64,000 nt of DNA from Endocalyx cinctus (taxonomy: Eukaryota; Ascomycota; Sordariomycetes; Amphisphaeriales; Apiosporaceae): the NCBI GenBank assembly GCA_001600455.1, contig BCKC01000001.1, positions 3,746,441 to 3,810,440 of the forward strand, given 5' to 3'. Below the pieces are notes generated by a model. That model searched no databases. It was not told the DNA's origin and saw only the letters and a list, made by a program, of their open reading frames with translations. Shown here piece by piece: positions 1-11,213 of the stretch. Position 1 is the first letter of the stretch. Each line of letters opens with the position of its first letter. The translations under genes were made by a program, and so were the position numbers.

Positions 1-580
1 ATTCGTAGCCTTTCTATTCTATATACGAGGCGAAACTTCCTCCTTCCATAGATATATTCTATTGAAGCTACCCGGAGGATAGCTCAAGGCAAGCCTATAT
101 TATAAGCTTCATGCCAACATTGGGAGTCTCACCTTTTCACCAAAGCCGGCTCCTATTCGAGAGGGAAAACAATGCATTTCACTGGCTAACTATTCTAGAA
201 TCAAAGAATGTCAAGATACAGACAGTGTGTCGCTCAAGTGAATACTGGGTATGGTGTATTAAACTCAGGAATGTTACTTGATTGCGATAAACTCAGATTT
301 GCTATTGTACAACGCAGTATAATGTGAAAGCTGTGAGTATAACTCCACCTTCTTCAGGACGCTTAAGGAGATTAACCACCCTGTGAATGCTTCACTATCC
401 AGGCAGGTTGGTAAGTCCTTTTGACTTGAGAGCAAAATTATCAAGTGGATGGAATTCCTTAATACTCATCCGTGCTAGAAAGCAAAAACATATAACCCGA
501 AATTCGCATTCGCCTCGTATCTCATGTCCTCATATTCGAAAAACTACTCTTTCCTTCGGTAACTATCATCATCGTTTTGT
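1..580. other. Intergenic, no gene seen
   Basis: This is AT-rich sequence downstream of the GH64 gene. I see no coding frame with family similarity, no telomeric repeat and no RNA gene. Confidence 0.5.
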
Positions 581-1984
581 TCATTTAAATTCCAGATTGA
601 TCGTCATGGCAACGTCGTCCGAAGCCGGCAACTGCAACACGCCAGCATCATTCTCGTCGGAGGATCCATTTACGTCGTCGTAAGGGAACGCGTAGGCTCT
701 TCCATCGATTGCGTTCTGGTGCACAAACTTGCTATAGTAATTCGTTGTGTTCGACAACGCGTAGTAGTTCGCTTTTCGAGCGGTGGGACCGTCTGCGTCA
801 AAGTGCTGGTGAACGCCAACGTGGCCGTGAGCATGCGGCGTCTCCGGTGGCGTAAGTAGGAGAGAGCGCGTGAAATCGGCACATAGGCGAGTCCGCACCG
901 CCTTCTCTGTAGCGCCGGCCTCCGGTGGCATCGAAAACGGACCCGAGTTACAGCCCCAGATATCGGTGCTGGTTGGCTTTGGAAGTTGAAACGATAATTG
1001 GTCGAGAGGGGAAATACACTGTAGGTGGTTGTTGTCTCCTCTAACTTTGCAGGTAACTTCCGAATTAGTTGCGTATGGATCTAGCGGGGTGTCAAAATTG
1101 AGGCTTTCGTGAGAGTATTTATTCCACACCTGGTCGACGTAGTGATCCCAGTAGGTACTTGCCCATGAACCCGGATTCATGGCTGAATATATATTCGGGG
1201 ATATGATGCGTAGCAGTTCGCCGTTCCGAGTAACGCAAAGCTCGTCCCAGCCCTTGTGATCTCTTTTCTTTTGTTCCTTGAGCGCGTCACATATCCGTCT
1301 CAGAGCGCCCGCGCGCAACCCGGTAGACCCGGATGTGATGTTACCAGAACTTAATTCGATGTTATATACCATTCCAACCCAGTCAACAAACGAGGGATTC
1401 ACGAGAATCCCACCATCATCGCTGGTGAACTCAACAAACGAAAAGCTGGTGTTCGTGGCAGAATCGCCGGGGTTCGAAATAGTAGGTTGGACAAGACTGC
1501 CCATTTCCGTGAGTTGAAACAAGAGTTTCGATTCGGACATCCAAACGCGACCAGATGTGACATACTCGGGAAGAACTATCATCGTGACCGTCTCGCTGTT
1601 ACACTCTATGGCGAAGTCTTCCTGAATGAGCCGGAGCGGTGACGCGGTTGCCGTGGCTGCGGTGCCCAAACGAACGGTTGGTGTTCGGAAATCTCCGTGC
1701 CGGTGGAGGAATTTTTGATCCCCGAGGACTAGACCGTCGACATAAACAAAAAACTTCTTCTTCTTGACACTATTTGGTCGGATAATGATCTTCGTGGTAA
1801 TGGGATCTTCGCGCTTGTTATATAATTCGGCGGGGACTTCTTTGATAGAATTCAACCATGAGATCTCGGTGCCAAGGCTTTTCGCGGGATCAGACCAAAT
1901 TGGTTCTGGGAGGACGATTGCGGCTATGGTAGCAGCGGCCATAGTAGCAACGGCCACTACAAATTCGAATTTGAAGTATCTCAT
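581..1984 (-). CDS. Secreted GH64 family beta-1,3-glucanase (thaumatin-like fold)
   Basis: This is a single-exon gene of 467 residues. The N-terminus is hydrophobic (about residues 8-24), consistent with a secretion signal. The family pattern runs through the chain: a VEF segment, GGILVNPSFVDWVG, and near the C-terminus GRAYAFPYDDV (428-438). By analogy with the bacterial laminaripentaose-producing GH64 enzyme, whose catalytic Glu and Asp are 16 residues apart, Glu185 and Asp201 have the right spacing and context. GH64 enzymes cleave beta-1,3-glucan, so the likely role is extracellular glucan degradation or remodelling of the fungal wall. No carbohydrate-binding module is visible. The ATG at 1984 is chosen because it directly precedes the signal-like segment. 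A TATAAATA-type sequence lies on the minus strand about 25 bases upstream. Family assignment is confident; substrate detail is inferred. Confidence 0.85.
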   Translation of the reverse strand: MRYFKFEFVVAVATMAAATIAAIVLPEPIWSDPAKSLGTEISWLNSIKEVPAELYNKREDPITTKIIIRPNSVKKKKFFVYVDGLVLGDQKFLHRHGDFRTPTVRLGTAATATASPLRLIQEDFAIECNSETVTMIVLPEYVTSGRVWMSESKLLFQLTEMGSLVQPTISNPGDSATNTSFSFVEFTSDDGGILVNPSFVDWVGMVYNIELSSGNITSGSTGLRAGALRRICDALKEQKKRDHKGWDELCVTRNGELLRIISPNIYSAMNPGSWASTYWDHYVDQVWNKYSHESLNFDTPLDPYATNSEVTCKVRGDNNHLQCISPLDQLSFQLPKPTSTDIWGCNSGPFSMPPEAGATEKAVRTRLCADFTRSLLLTPPETPHAHGHVGVHQHFDADGPTARKANYYALSNTTNYYSKFVHQNAIDGRAYAFPYDDVNGSSDENDAGVLQLPASDDVAMTINLEFK

Positions 1985-3191
1985 ATCCTGTATTTATATT
2001 GAATAAGCTATTTATACAGTATATATTAAGAATTGTGATGAGGAAAGGGAAAAACGAATGGTGGTGTAACGAAGTGGACGCAAGAAGGAAGTCGGCTATT
2101 TTCATGCTGCGATGTAGTCCTGGGAACAGAGGTGGAAAGCTTGATATAGTTGGTACCAAACATCCTAACGGCTGCAGGTACAAATTAAATCCATTATAAC
2201 TTGTATCGCCCTAGGACGTCTTCCAAAAGGCAAGCCCGAAGCAGGTAATCAGACGAAAAGCACGCGCCCTCGTACCTTTGGACGCAAACAACTTACTGTT
2301 CCAATGACCTCCAAATTGCACCCAGCTCTTCGGGACTCAGAGAGCGGCAATAAATCTCGGGTATATAGTCTATGCCAATCACGAATGAGCGCGAGCTTTT
2401 CGCATGTACAGAATATCAGGCGTGGAACTTTATTGTTTCATGATAGCACAAACTCTGTTAGCATATACGAAATTAAAGGTCACGATGGATTTGGTGATTG
2501 GAGTAATTACCTGCTGTGAACAAGAAGTAACATAAAATAAGGCGAGTAGAGATAAAATAATTTCCACTAGAGTGTTTCCCGTGTAGGACAGTGAGCGTGA
2601 TAGGTAGGATGTAACGAGCACCTCGTGTATCTAGATCAGAGACCCCGAGATCTTACTTGCTGTATCCTTTTCCTAATTATTTTCTGTACTAATTAATGAG
2701 GGAAATGATTTTTTTTTCTCTTCAGGACTGACATTTATGATTTGATTGGAAACCACTAGAAGGATAATTACTCTAATGGAAGTAAATTATAGATCTATCC
2801 AAATTTGACATATAAAGACTTAAAAACTTATCCATGCATCTACAGTTTCTGCCGAAAACTACGATCTCGCAAACATAACTCAAGATTTCAGTACATTGGT
2901 CAGTATCTAGACCTCAGAGTACATTATTTAAATCTGCCACAATTGAGAAATAACATAAAAGAGTAAAGCATGTTGATATTAAATAAAGAGTATCTAATAA
3001 TGAAGCACTTACTCAGGAAGGGTTCTTAAGCATTCTATGTAAAATGGAAGGCGCGAAGAAAACTATAATTATTTCGTCATGATTTATATAATGAAACAAA
3101 TACCTATTAATTAATAGTAGAAAAAAAGAATAAAGAAGAGAAAAAAATAAAGAAAAATGAGAGAAATGTATATAGAGAGAAAGAAGGGGAA

Positions 3192-3325
3192 AAAAAATGG
3201 TGAGAAGGGTGGCCAGTTCCTGCTTCGAAGTGATAGTTTGACTGACTATGGGCCGACCCAGCCATCCTACCACTACACCACAGGACCTACCTGCTCGATA
3301 GGACAGTCAATTATTATTCATTATA
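3192..3325 (-). repeat. SINE-like repeat, copy A (tRNA-derived head)
   Basis: This stretch is the reverse complement of 8832-8969 with a handful of substitutions. Read on the minus strand it contains an A-box-like TGGTGTAGTGG and a B-box-like CTTCGAAGC. It ends in a T-run on that strand, seen here as the A-run at 3191-3197. Only two copies are visible in the window, about 5.6 kb apart in opposite orientation. It is best read as a dispersed, tRNA-derived non-autonomous element. Confidence 0.6.
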
Positions 3326-3382
3326 GCGAGGAGCTTTTTGAATTCTCGGTTGACGAGGGGGTATTTTTCTTTTCTTTCTTTA

Positions 3383-3420
<38 letters not shown>
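3383..3420. repeat. Poly(T)/poly(A) junction
   Basis: A run of 12 T is followed directly by about 26 A, making a perfect fold-back homopolymer palindrome. It could be the scar of oppositely oriented retroposed tails or a local assembly artefact. Confidence 0.7.
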
Positions 3421-4945
3421 CAATTCAACCGAAGCAAAGTTGCAGTTATAATATCTAGACGAAAGGGTACTATATATATATATATAGGTATTATAAGTAT
3501 GAGTTATTCAACTAATAATTACTCGAGCACCTTCATAATTTTAACAAGTTACCAGTTCTATAATCTGATATTGACGTGGTGTTTTCTTCGGTAAGAAATT
3601 GAGCTAGTAATAATTCTTAAACTTGTTCTTTCTGGATATTTGCTGTTAGATATCTTTCAATGTCATTTTCTTTCATCCCAATAACCTGACAGCCTGCCAA
3701 CCTCCTACCATCCTCTACGCAGATTATATAGTATAAATGAGATAAAAACTGTAGGAGTTCTTTCTGGGTGGGCTAATTCTCATAACTGGTTCTAGGTCAT
3801 GGTTATCCATAAGTTCACGACTTTATATAATTTCAATATACTAATTACAGACTCATGTAGACATTCTATATTAGGTATTCGGTTTTTTTTTTTTTTTTTT
3901 GAGCGCAAGTCGAATGATTCCCCTTAATTACCGCATTGATCATGTTTCCGGAAACGAGTTCAATCAAGACGACGTAAATCACGAATCATTTATAATTATC
4001 AGACATAACGCCATAAATTCTATGAAAATAAGCGTAAACTTTTTTTCCTTACACAAACCAGCTTCGACTATATTGAAAATGGGGTGGTATCTGGTCAGCC
4101 GGTCCGATGCATAAGGTTATTCCTCATCCATATTTGCTTATGCTTAGGTAATATGAAGCCCGACAGGTCACTGCCTTACGTAAACTGTGTATTCAAAACA
4201 ATGGATACATCCTTCGATATTCTTCTTGTCCGTAAGCTTTGAACATTTCAAATACTTCGCGTAGCTACTCATCAACGAATAATTCGAGTATCAGATAAAT
4301 AATTGACTTAAATAGCCAGGGGTCTTATGTGGATACATGAGTATACTACACTAACCTAGGTATCATGTATATTATTGACCACATCTGCGTCTGCGCAGAT
4401 CCTAATGTTAAGCCGAAATCGTGAGATTACCGATCCAAACGAGCGTCATGCTCGGCACCTCCCATCCTGCCCTCTCGCATAACCATGGGTTTCATTCGTG
4501 GACTCAAACTCGTCATAAAAAACCCGGGGGCGCACCTCCACAATAGTGGAGGCGCTTCCTATCTGGGACAGAATCGATCCTCCGTCCACTGTAATTGGAT
4601 GCAGACGCCGGCATTCTCACCGCGGAAGGTGGATTTACAGCATGTTCCCCCCTGATGCCTGCATCCTATAGAAAATCGCGAATGGTATCGTACGTGTACC
4701 ATTTAATCCAAATAGGAGGATCAACAACTTCAAGCTCCGTTACTTTCTACTCCAATCCTGGTACTAGTGTTGCAGTGATATGGAGCACGATTCACGTTAT
4801 GGAAAGTCGTGGCTCAGGTGATAGGTATATATAATGACCTGAATCTGCTTTGGCTCGATCGAACCCTCTGTCCCTCTCCTTACGTTTTAGTACTCCGCAG
4901 TCACTCAACACGCCATAGAATTAAACTCTACGTCACCAAGTCAAA

Positions 4946-6004
4946 ATGCGATCTTCTCTACTTTACAGTGCCCTTGCCGGCGCTTCGCTTGTCCAGGCGG
5001 CACCAGCTTTGAGCGCTAGGGCAGCCTTGAAATGGCTAGGAATTAACTTGTCCGTCGCAGAGTTCGGACAAGGCAACTACCCCGGCGAATTTAATGTAGA
5101 CTACAGGTTTCCCGACGAGACCGCCATTTCTGTAAGGCGATATCAAATCACGAAAAAATTCAGCTCTTAACGAAAGTTTTCTGACCATTATGTGTAGACG
5201 CTCATCAGTGACGGTTACAACATCTTCCGCGTTGCTTTCTCAATGGAGCGACTGGTTCCGGACCAGCTGACTAGCTCGGCGAGCTCGGACTACCTGTCTA
5301 ACCTAACTTCGACGGTGGACTACATAACAGGCGCAGGGGCCTACGCAGTGCTAGACCCGCACAACTTCGGCCGATACTATGACAGCATCATGACCGATGC
5401 GTCCGCTTTCGGCTCTTTCTGGACGACGCTCGCGACGGCCTTCAAGTCGAACGACCTCGTCATCTTCGACACGAACAACGAGTACCACGACATGGATCAG
5501 ACGCTGGTCCTGGACCTCAATCAGGCCGCCATCGACGCCATCCGCGGCGCCGGCGCCACCACCCAGTACATCATGGCCGAGGGCAACAGCTACTCGGGCG
5601 CGTGGACCTGGAACACGACCAACACGAATCTAGCCGCCCTCACGGACCCTCAAGACCTTCTCCTCTACGAGATGCACCAGTACCTCGACTCGGACGGATC
5701 CGGCACCTCGGACGTCTGCGTCTCGTCCGAGATCGGCGTTCAGCGGGTCGTCGGAGCGACCGAATGGCTCCGCGCGAACGGCAAGCTCGGCTTCTTGGGT
5801 GAGTTCGCCGGCGGCGCCAACTCCCAGTGCGAGGCGGCCATCACCGGCCTGCTCGACCACCTTCAGGAGAACAGCGACGTCTGGATGGGCGCCCTGTGGT
5901 GGGCTGCGGGTCCGTGGTGGGCCGACTACATCTACAGCTTCGAGCCCCCGAGCGGCACCGGCTACACCTACTACAACTCGCTGCTGAAGAGCTATGCTCC
6001 CTGA
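4946..6004 (+). CDS. Secreted GH5 (subfamily 5-like) endo-beta-1,4-glucanase
   Basis: Two exons, 4946-5131 and 5198-6004, with a 66-nt GT-AG intron, give 330 residues. A signal peptide covers about residues 1-18. The catalytic domain follows at once, with no CBM or linker. Fungal GH5_5 signatures are clear: [25 protein letters not shown] with the acid/base Glu157, [12 protein letters not shown], and LGEFAGG with the nucleophile Glu264. The reaction is endo-hydrolysis of beta-1,4-glucan in plant cell walls, outside the cell. Splicing joins the frames exactly at the conserved segment before SDGYNIFRV. Exon 2 is strongly GC-rich at third codon positions compared with its AT-rich surroundings, as expected for a highly expressed secreted enzyme. 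All catalytic residues are intact. Confidence 0.92.
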
Positions 6005-7006
6005 TTGGTTTAGGCTCGTTCGGACGTTTATGTCGGAGACATGGTCTTGAGGCTTCTTGTACATATTTTAGCCCTTAAAAGTATTCAAGCATAGGGAGAT
6101 TGTAAAACGCACAATTCTGTATATGGCACATTTTTACTCTTCAACATATTTCATTAAATTGCATTACTCAATATTATTTAACCATTGAACCTCATATTGC
6201 AGACTACAGATTTCCCAAAGATCCATCATAATTCTTTTAAGATCTTTCTGGAGCTGATTAGAAACTTGTCAGAAAGGAAGAGGGGAGACTAGATAAACCG
6301 TTATAACCAAACAGGTAATAACGGATTCGTGTTTTACCTATATGAAAACTCTTTTATGCGACAATAGCAACCCAGCGGGTAAGTAATAGGTTTGTTATGA
6401 ATGAAAATATTACTGGGTTATTGAGAAACCCATGCACCATTACCATCCCTATACCAGCATGCGCGTTCTCCTTGCATAGCAGCCGACTGAACCGCAGGGA
6501 GTAGGCCCGCGAGGCAAGTTTTCGCTAGTAATCAATCGGGATCATGCTCAAGATGTATCGATTTAACGTGCCTGGGCCTTCTTTTCAGGTGAATTATTCT
6601 TCTTTACGTAAAAGGGAGCAAATATTTAACGATCGCTTCCAACTCCTCTAATTCCTACCTGCAGCGATTATAGGTACCTAAGAAATACTTGACTCAGTAA
6701 GGCTTATTCACTACTCAAATAAATAGGAGTACCTAATTAGTGGTCGTAGTTGGGCGGGGTTCTAAGTACTGCGCATGGATTATTTATCAAGGTAGTATCG
6801 CCTATCCAAGTACTTAAAAAGTATCTCGCACATATGCATGGGAACTAACCAACTACATTGAAGGCTTCCTTGGCTGTTACTTAAATACCTACCTCGGTGA
6901 CCAACACAACGGTGATTTTTCTTCTTCAACGGTACTCATTAATTGCGACCTGAGTCAGTAACTCAGTTTTTATCGGCGAACAATAAGTTTAACGCCACTT
7001 GAAGCG
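6005..7006. other. Intergenic, no gene seen
   Basis: About 1 kb between the GH5 and thioesterase genes. It is AT-rich with scattered TACCTA-type short palindromes. No coding or RNA feature is supported. Confidence 0.5.
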
Positions 7007-8088
7007 ATGGCCAACACCCTCAACAACCAGATAGCACTTCGGCGAATCGCCAGCGACACGTATACCGCGGGTTGGCATGCTGAGTGGTCCCTCGGCCCAA
7101 GTAAGTTGTATAGAAAAGTGTCGGTGGGCTTAAGTTGGCCGTTTGATTCTTACACCGCTGACATATTATCTTTGTTTTAGCTCTCTTTGGAGGGAGTATT
7201 GCGGCGATGATTCATTCTGCTGCTTCCACTCACCTTACCACTGATCCGGCATTCGTGGCGCGTAGCCAACCTGATGTGTTGAGCCTCCATTTTGAGTTCA
7301 TCAGGCCATGCACTCGATGTGATAGCGTTATTACCGTGAAACCTCTGAAGCTCGGCGCGATCTCTAGCACCATGCAGCTAGAGCTCTCTCAGAATAATAA
7401 GCTCATGGTTGTTGCTCTGGCTACCTCGACAAACTTCGATAAATCCCTTGGCCCTTCCGCGCCCACCGGGTGGACTCTTCTCCCTCCTCCAAACCCCGCG
7501 CCTAATTTTCAGAAAGTGCTCGCTCAGGAGCCCGAGGATAACTGGATACCTACTCATGTTTCAGGAGAGGTCATCTCCTTGTCTAAGCACTTGACGACGT
7601 TAGTCCCCCGTGGAGACTTTCCTATCGACGGAATTTGCGACAGCTGGTACGGCCTTAGAGACGACGACGAGTCCATAGATTCTACTTATCTAGCTATGAT
7701 GACGGATCTCATACCCTCTATGTCCGATACCCTGCTACGAAACGGCGGTCTCTATGATTCTCACGAGTTTCGCGCGAAATCGGAGCGCTGGGCGGAAGAA
7801 CATCCCGGTGTTCCCCTTGAAGTTGTCTACCTGCTGTCGCAGGCGATGAAGGCGTCGGTTTATAATAACACAATAACCTTAGATATCGAATTCAAGCGGA
7901 GAGTTCCCGAGGGACTACGTTGGGTTTTCTCAAGAGTTGCTACTAAGATGCTTTATGAGGGCAGGATGGATATTGACATCACACTTTGCGATGACAAGAT
8001 GGGGCTTCTATGCTCGGCACGTCAGATTGACTTTGTTCTCGAAGCAGAAAGGAAATTTCGGACTAAGGGCTCGAAGCCTGCGCTCTGA
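7007..8088 (+). CDS. Acyl-CoA thioesterase-like protein (double-hotdog, 4HBT_3/TesB-like)
   Basis: Exon 1 is 7007-7100 and exon 2 is 7181-8088, separated by an 80-nt intron ending in TTTGTTTTAG. The product is 333 residues. The N-terminus, with a TYTAGWHAEWS segment and then LFGGSIAAMIHSAA, matches the start of fungal thioesterase-like hotdog proteins. The following section carries HFEFIRPC, the usual second strand region. The C-terminal half looks like the second hotdog unit. There is no signal peptide. Such proteins hydrolyse acyl thioesters and are often encoded beside fungal PKS genes. Here it lies 3.1 kb upstream of the reducing PKS on the same strand, so release or editing of a polyketide thioester is plausible. 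That role is inference: a housekeeping acyl-CoA thioesterase cannot be excluded. Confidence 0.72.
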
Positions 8089-8831
8089 AATTAACTTTAT
8101 TTGTTATATACAATTCTGGTATCGAATTATATTGTCCTTAGCTATAAGAATATTAATTCTCTATACAACAGATAGTTTTCTCGAGCTCCTATGCTGTTAT
8201 CTGCTGGATCTTGACCCATTCCTGTAATTCATATGATAATGTAACACTCCTTATTTAGTCATCTTAAAGCAGGGACGGTCCTGAATTTAAGCTCTAATAT
8301 CATCTAGAACCCGTATACCCTCGAAGTCTCATCAGAACTGACTGGCTTCTGCCCCGGGGCCAGTTTGATATTAAATATCGAGAATAGCTTGGCAGTAGAT
8401 CGTCTGCTTTGTTACCACGATATTTCTTTGCCTGCGCACGTCCTGGTGCGTTGGGTGAAATGGATTATTTACTGGGATCCAGCGCCGGAGGTAATACTGC
8501 TGCGGGTTATAGAAGCTTCCTTAGTTACAGCATATAGCGAATATACTGGTTTGACAACGAACTTGATTCACTATTCGGTGAACTGCTCAGGACTAATAGA
8601 ATTGCCGAGTATGGAAATATTGATACTATAAAACTAGAATACCCATCACGACTTTTGGAATGCAATCTCCATTAACCTTGGTAATTTCTTCTATTATGGT
8701 TACACATGGTTAGGATAGGTAATGATCACCTTAGATTAAGTATTAGTACAATCAACTACCTACAATAAATAGTAATAGGTACCTAGGTCCCTGGGTAATA
8801 AAGCAATAATTATCTCCCTCTTTGTCAAGGT

Positions 8832-8969
8832 TATAATGCATAATAATTGACTGTCCTATCGAGCAGGTAGGTCCTGTGGTGTAGTGGTAGGTTGACTGGG
8901 TCGGCCCATGGTCAGTCAGACTACCACTTCGAAGCAGGAACTGGCCACCCTTCTCACCATTTTTTTTTC
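8832..8969 (+). repeat. SINE-like repeat, copy B (tRNA-derived head)
   Basis: This is the inverted counterpart of 3192-3325. Bases 8870-8876 and 8935-8941 could form a seven-pair acceptor-like stem with one mismatch. An A-box-like TGGTGTAGTGG lies at about 8876-8886 and a degenerate B-box CTTCGAAGC at 8927-8935. The anticodon-arm region has a GACTG/CAGTC stem but a loop of about 14 bases, so it is not a functional tRNA. The element ends in a T-run. Confidence 0.6.
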
Positions 8970-9327
8970 TTCAAGATTTAAATATATATAAAGATTTTCC
9001 GAGCTAAGCATACATTAATAACATAAGCTGATTTAACATATAATTATTTTAAGGCTACTTCAGTTTCGCATATTTGCAAGAATACGACAGACTTGTTCCG
9101 AAGCTATACCAGGCCATATCTCTGTCGTAGATTATAGCATATGGCAGCACCCTATGAAGTAACGACATATATCAATGGATACTTGTAGCTCTTTTCATTC
9201 TTCTATGAGGTCTCCCTTTTAATTTCTATCGTCGGTCACCTCCAAAGAAAGTCATAAAATCTAAGTTGCAATTATGTAATTCATCCCTGATGCTGAAAGA
9301 GTATCATCTGTCTCCTGATTGTAATCA

Positions 9328-9620
9328 TGGCATCTAATACGACAAAGGAACAGATAGAAGCTTACTTTATGCATATGCGTATCGAGGAGATTACTCAGAA
9401 ACTAAATCAGATAACATATCACGTACTGATCAGAATCCCAGACCCCCCATCCCCGGCTATCAACACAGCAGCTATGCTTAGCCAGCTACGGTGATTTGCC
9501 AACTCTGTAATAATAATGGTGGGCACGTTGCCTGGGACTGCCTGAATCGACGAATCCCGATATCCGAGAGTGATCAATTCCATCGAATACCCATACGGCA
9601 TCGCGGCAGTCAAATTCAAA
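9328..9620 (+). pseudogene. Degraded gag-like retroelement fragment with CCHC knuckle
   Basis: From an ATG at 9328 a short frame runs into stops. Near 9496-9541 the frame CQLCNNNGGHVAWDC resembles a retroviral-type zinc knuckle, with one extra residue between the second Cys and the His. Frames are interrupted before and after it. No intact protease, reverse transcriptase or integrase motif could be read. I interpret it as a decayed LTR-retrotransposon gag remnant; chance resemblance remains possible. Confidence 0.35.
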
Positions 9621-11213
9621 AGCCACCAAGGGATTTAATAGACATCTGATACGAAAACTTAAAGTTGGAACGCGGGATTTCTTCATTTATTACGACATAC
9701 ACGCTCTTCCTAGAGCTATTCCCATAATTATTAAACGGTAATTATCGCTTAGTATTTTACTCGAGAGCATGGCTTCTCTTGTTATATGCCTCTGTGGATA
9801 ATACTACTAATCAACCACTGGATAAGTTAAAGTTATTATACACACTAATACGAGATCCGACATTTTTGTCAAGAAATGGCCCTCTTAGGAAATATGAAAA
9901 AGGAGGAGTAGGGTATAATAATTCTCACTCCTACCTTATTCATTTAGATCCAAGGTTTGATTAAAAAGCAATATTACGTTATATAAACAGATACCAATGT
10001 AATATAATAGGAATCACGAAGAATTATGAACTCATGCCTAATAAATACGGCGTATTTACTAACGACGGCTGGGGGCAAATAAGAGGGTGGTATTATGCAA
10101 TCCTCCCCGCACGTCTTTGCCCTTCACTTCTTCTGTACTACACCTGCTGATTATTGAATTGGGGGTTACACAACTGGTCATTTACTCTGCTTATAATCAA
10201 ATCATATTCACATTGACTACGTACGACATGAAAGGTGGCAAACTTCAACCCCCCGTATGCTCTCTCCAGGCAGTACCATCGAAGTCACCGGCCGCATGTA
10301 TTTTCTCATGAGGATTATGGATCCCACGTCAAGTCTCATAATTAGCTCTTGACTAAAGATCAATATTTGAAAGGTAACCCTACTTCCTGAAAATATCGAA
10401 ATCCACTTTTCGAGATCAACAAGTGCTCCGACGAAGGAATGGGCATGCTATAAACTTGAGTTTTTAGTATAAATAGTTAACAATCTCAATAATTAACTTC
10501 TATATTAAAATTCGAGAAGAGGGACTACATAGTTCGTCGGAGAGACGGTATTTATTCATGATATTACCAAGAAGTGTACACTTACAAGCCGATAATGAAG
10601 GCAATAAGCTAACGTTAGGCTGTTTGTGGAGTATTAACTCGGAAGCAGATACCGTACTATTAATTCGAAATATTCTCGCAGATGATCCCCCGAATAGACT
10701 TATCATCGGTTGAGTTCGTCAATATTTCAAGGATAGGGAATAAGCTGCATCTTAAGGAAAACACCCGATTCGCCCATGAACTTTTACACACTACCACTCT
10801 GCACATAATATGCGGGGGGGGTTGTATTGCTAGATATATTCGAACTGACATGAATTATCTTCTCACCTTCTCCTACTTATGGCACTTTATTATCTTGAAT
10901 ATATGTGTCGATCAGTCATAGACAGACGACCGTCTATGAAGAGGTGTTACACAAATGAGACACTACACTTGAGCCCTATCACTATTGGCCGTTGGGCAGC
11001 CTCTGGGTATTAATCTTACTAGTAGAAGGGCCTTTTCGGACTTAGAAATTATAATACCGTATCAAGTAAATTTTGGGAAGTAGGTTCACGTAAAATTTCT
11101 TCTCATTAAGAGTAATATGTCTTAGATCCAAAGCCACAAAGTCTAGTCATCAAGTGCACACATCATAATTACCCATTCAACAGAAATACCTTTCTTCCTT
11201 CGATCCCGCCAAG

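Larger units (their letters stand above)
1985..4945. other. AT-rich intergenic region with repeats
   Basis: Nearly 3 kb without a supportable gene. It contains a SINE-like repeat (3192-3325), a T-tract/A-tract junction (3383-3420), a short TA microsatellite near 3472-3486 and a T-tract near 3882-3900. Short frames here show no family similarity. Confidence 0.5.
8089..11213. other. AT-rich region with decayed mobile DNA
   Basis: About 3.1 kb between thioesterase and PKS. It holds the second SINE-like copy (8832-8969) and a gag-like zinc-knuckle remnant (about 9328-9620). Short interrupted open stretches follow to about 10.9 kb, which I cannot assign. The base composition and frequent stops are consistent with repeat-induced decay. 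Confidence 0.5.

Noticed and set aside
5630..6064. A 144-codon minus-strand frame opposite the GH5 gene
   Set aside because: Antisense shadow of the GC-rich GH5 exon 2; the plus-strand product has all catalytic motifs.
8365..8631. An 88-codon gene downstream of the thioesterase
   Set aside because: No ATG at the frame start, no family similarity and a location in decayed AT-rich DNA.
8870..8941. A real tRNA gene
   Set aside because: Acceptor-like pairing and A-box are present, but the anticodon loop is about 14 bases, the B-box is degenerate and a second mutated copy exists. A SINE-like repeat explains it better.
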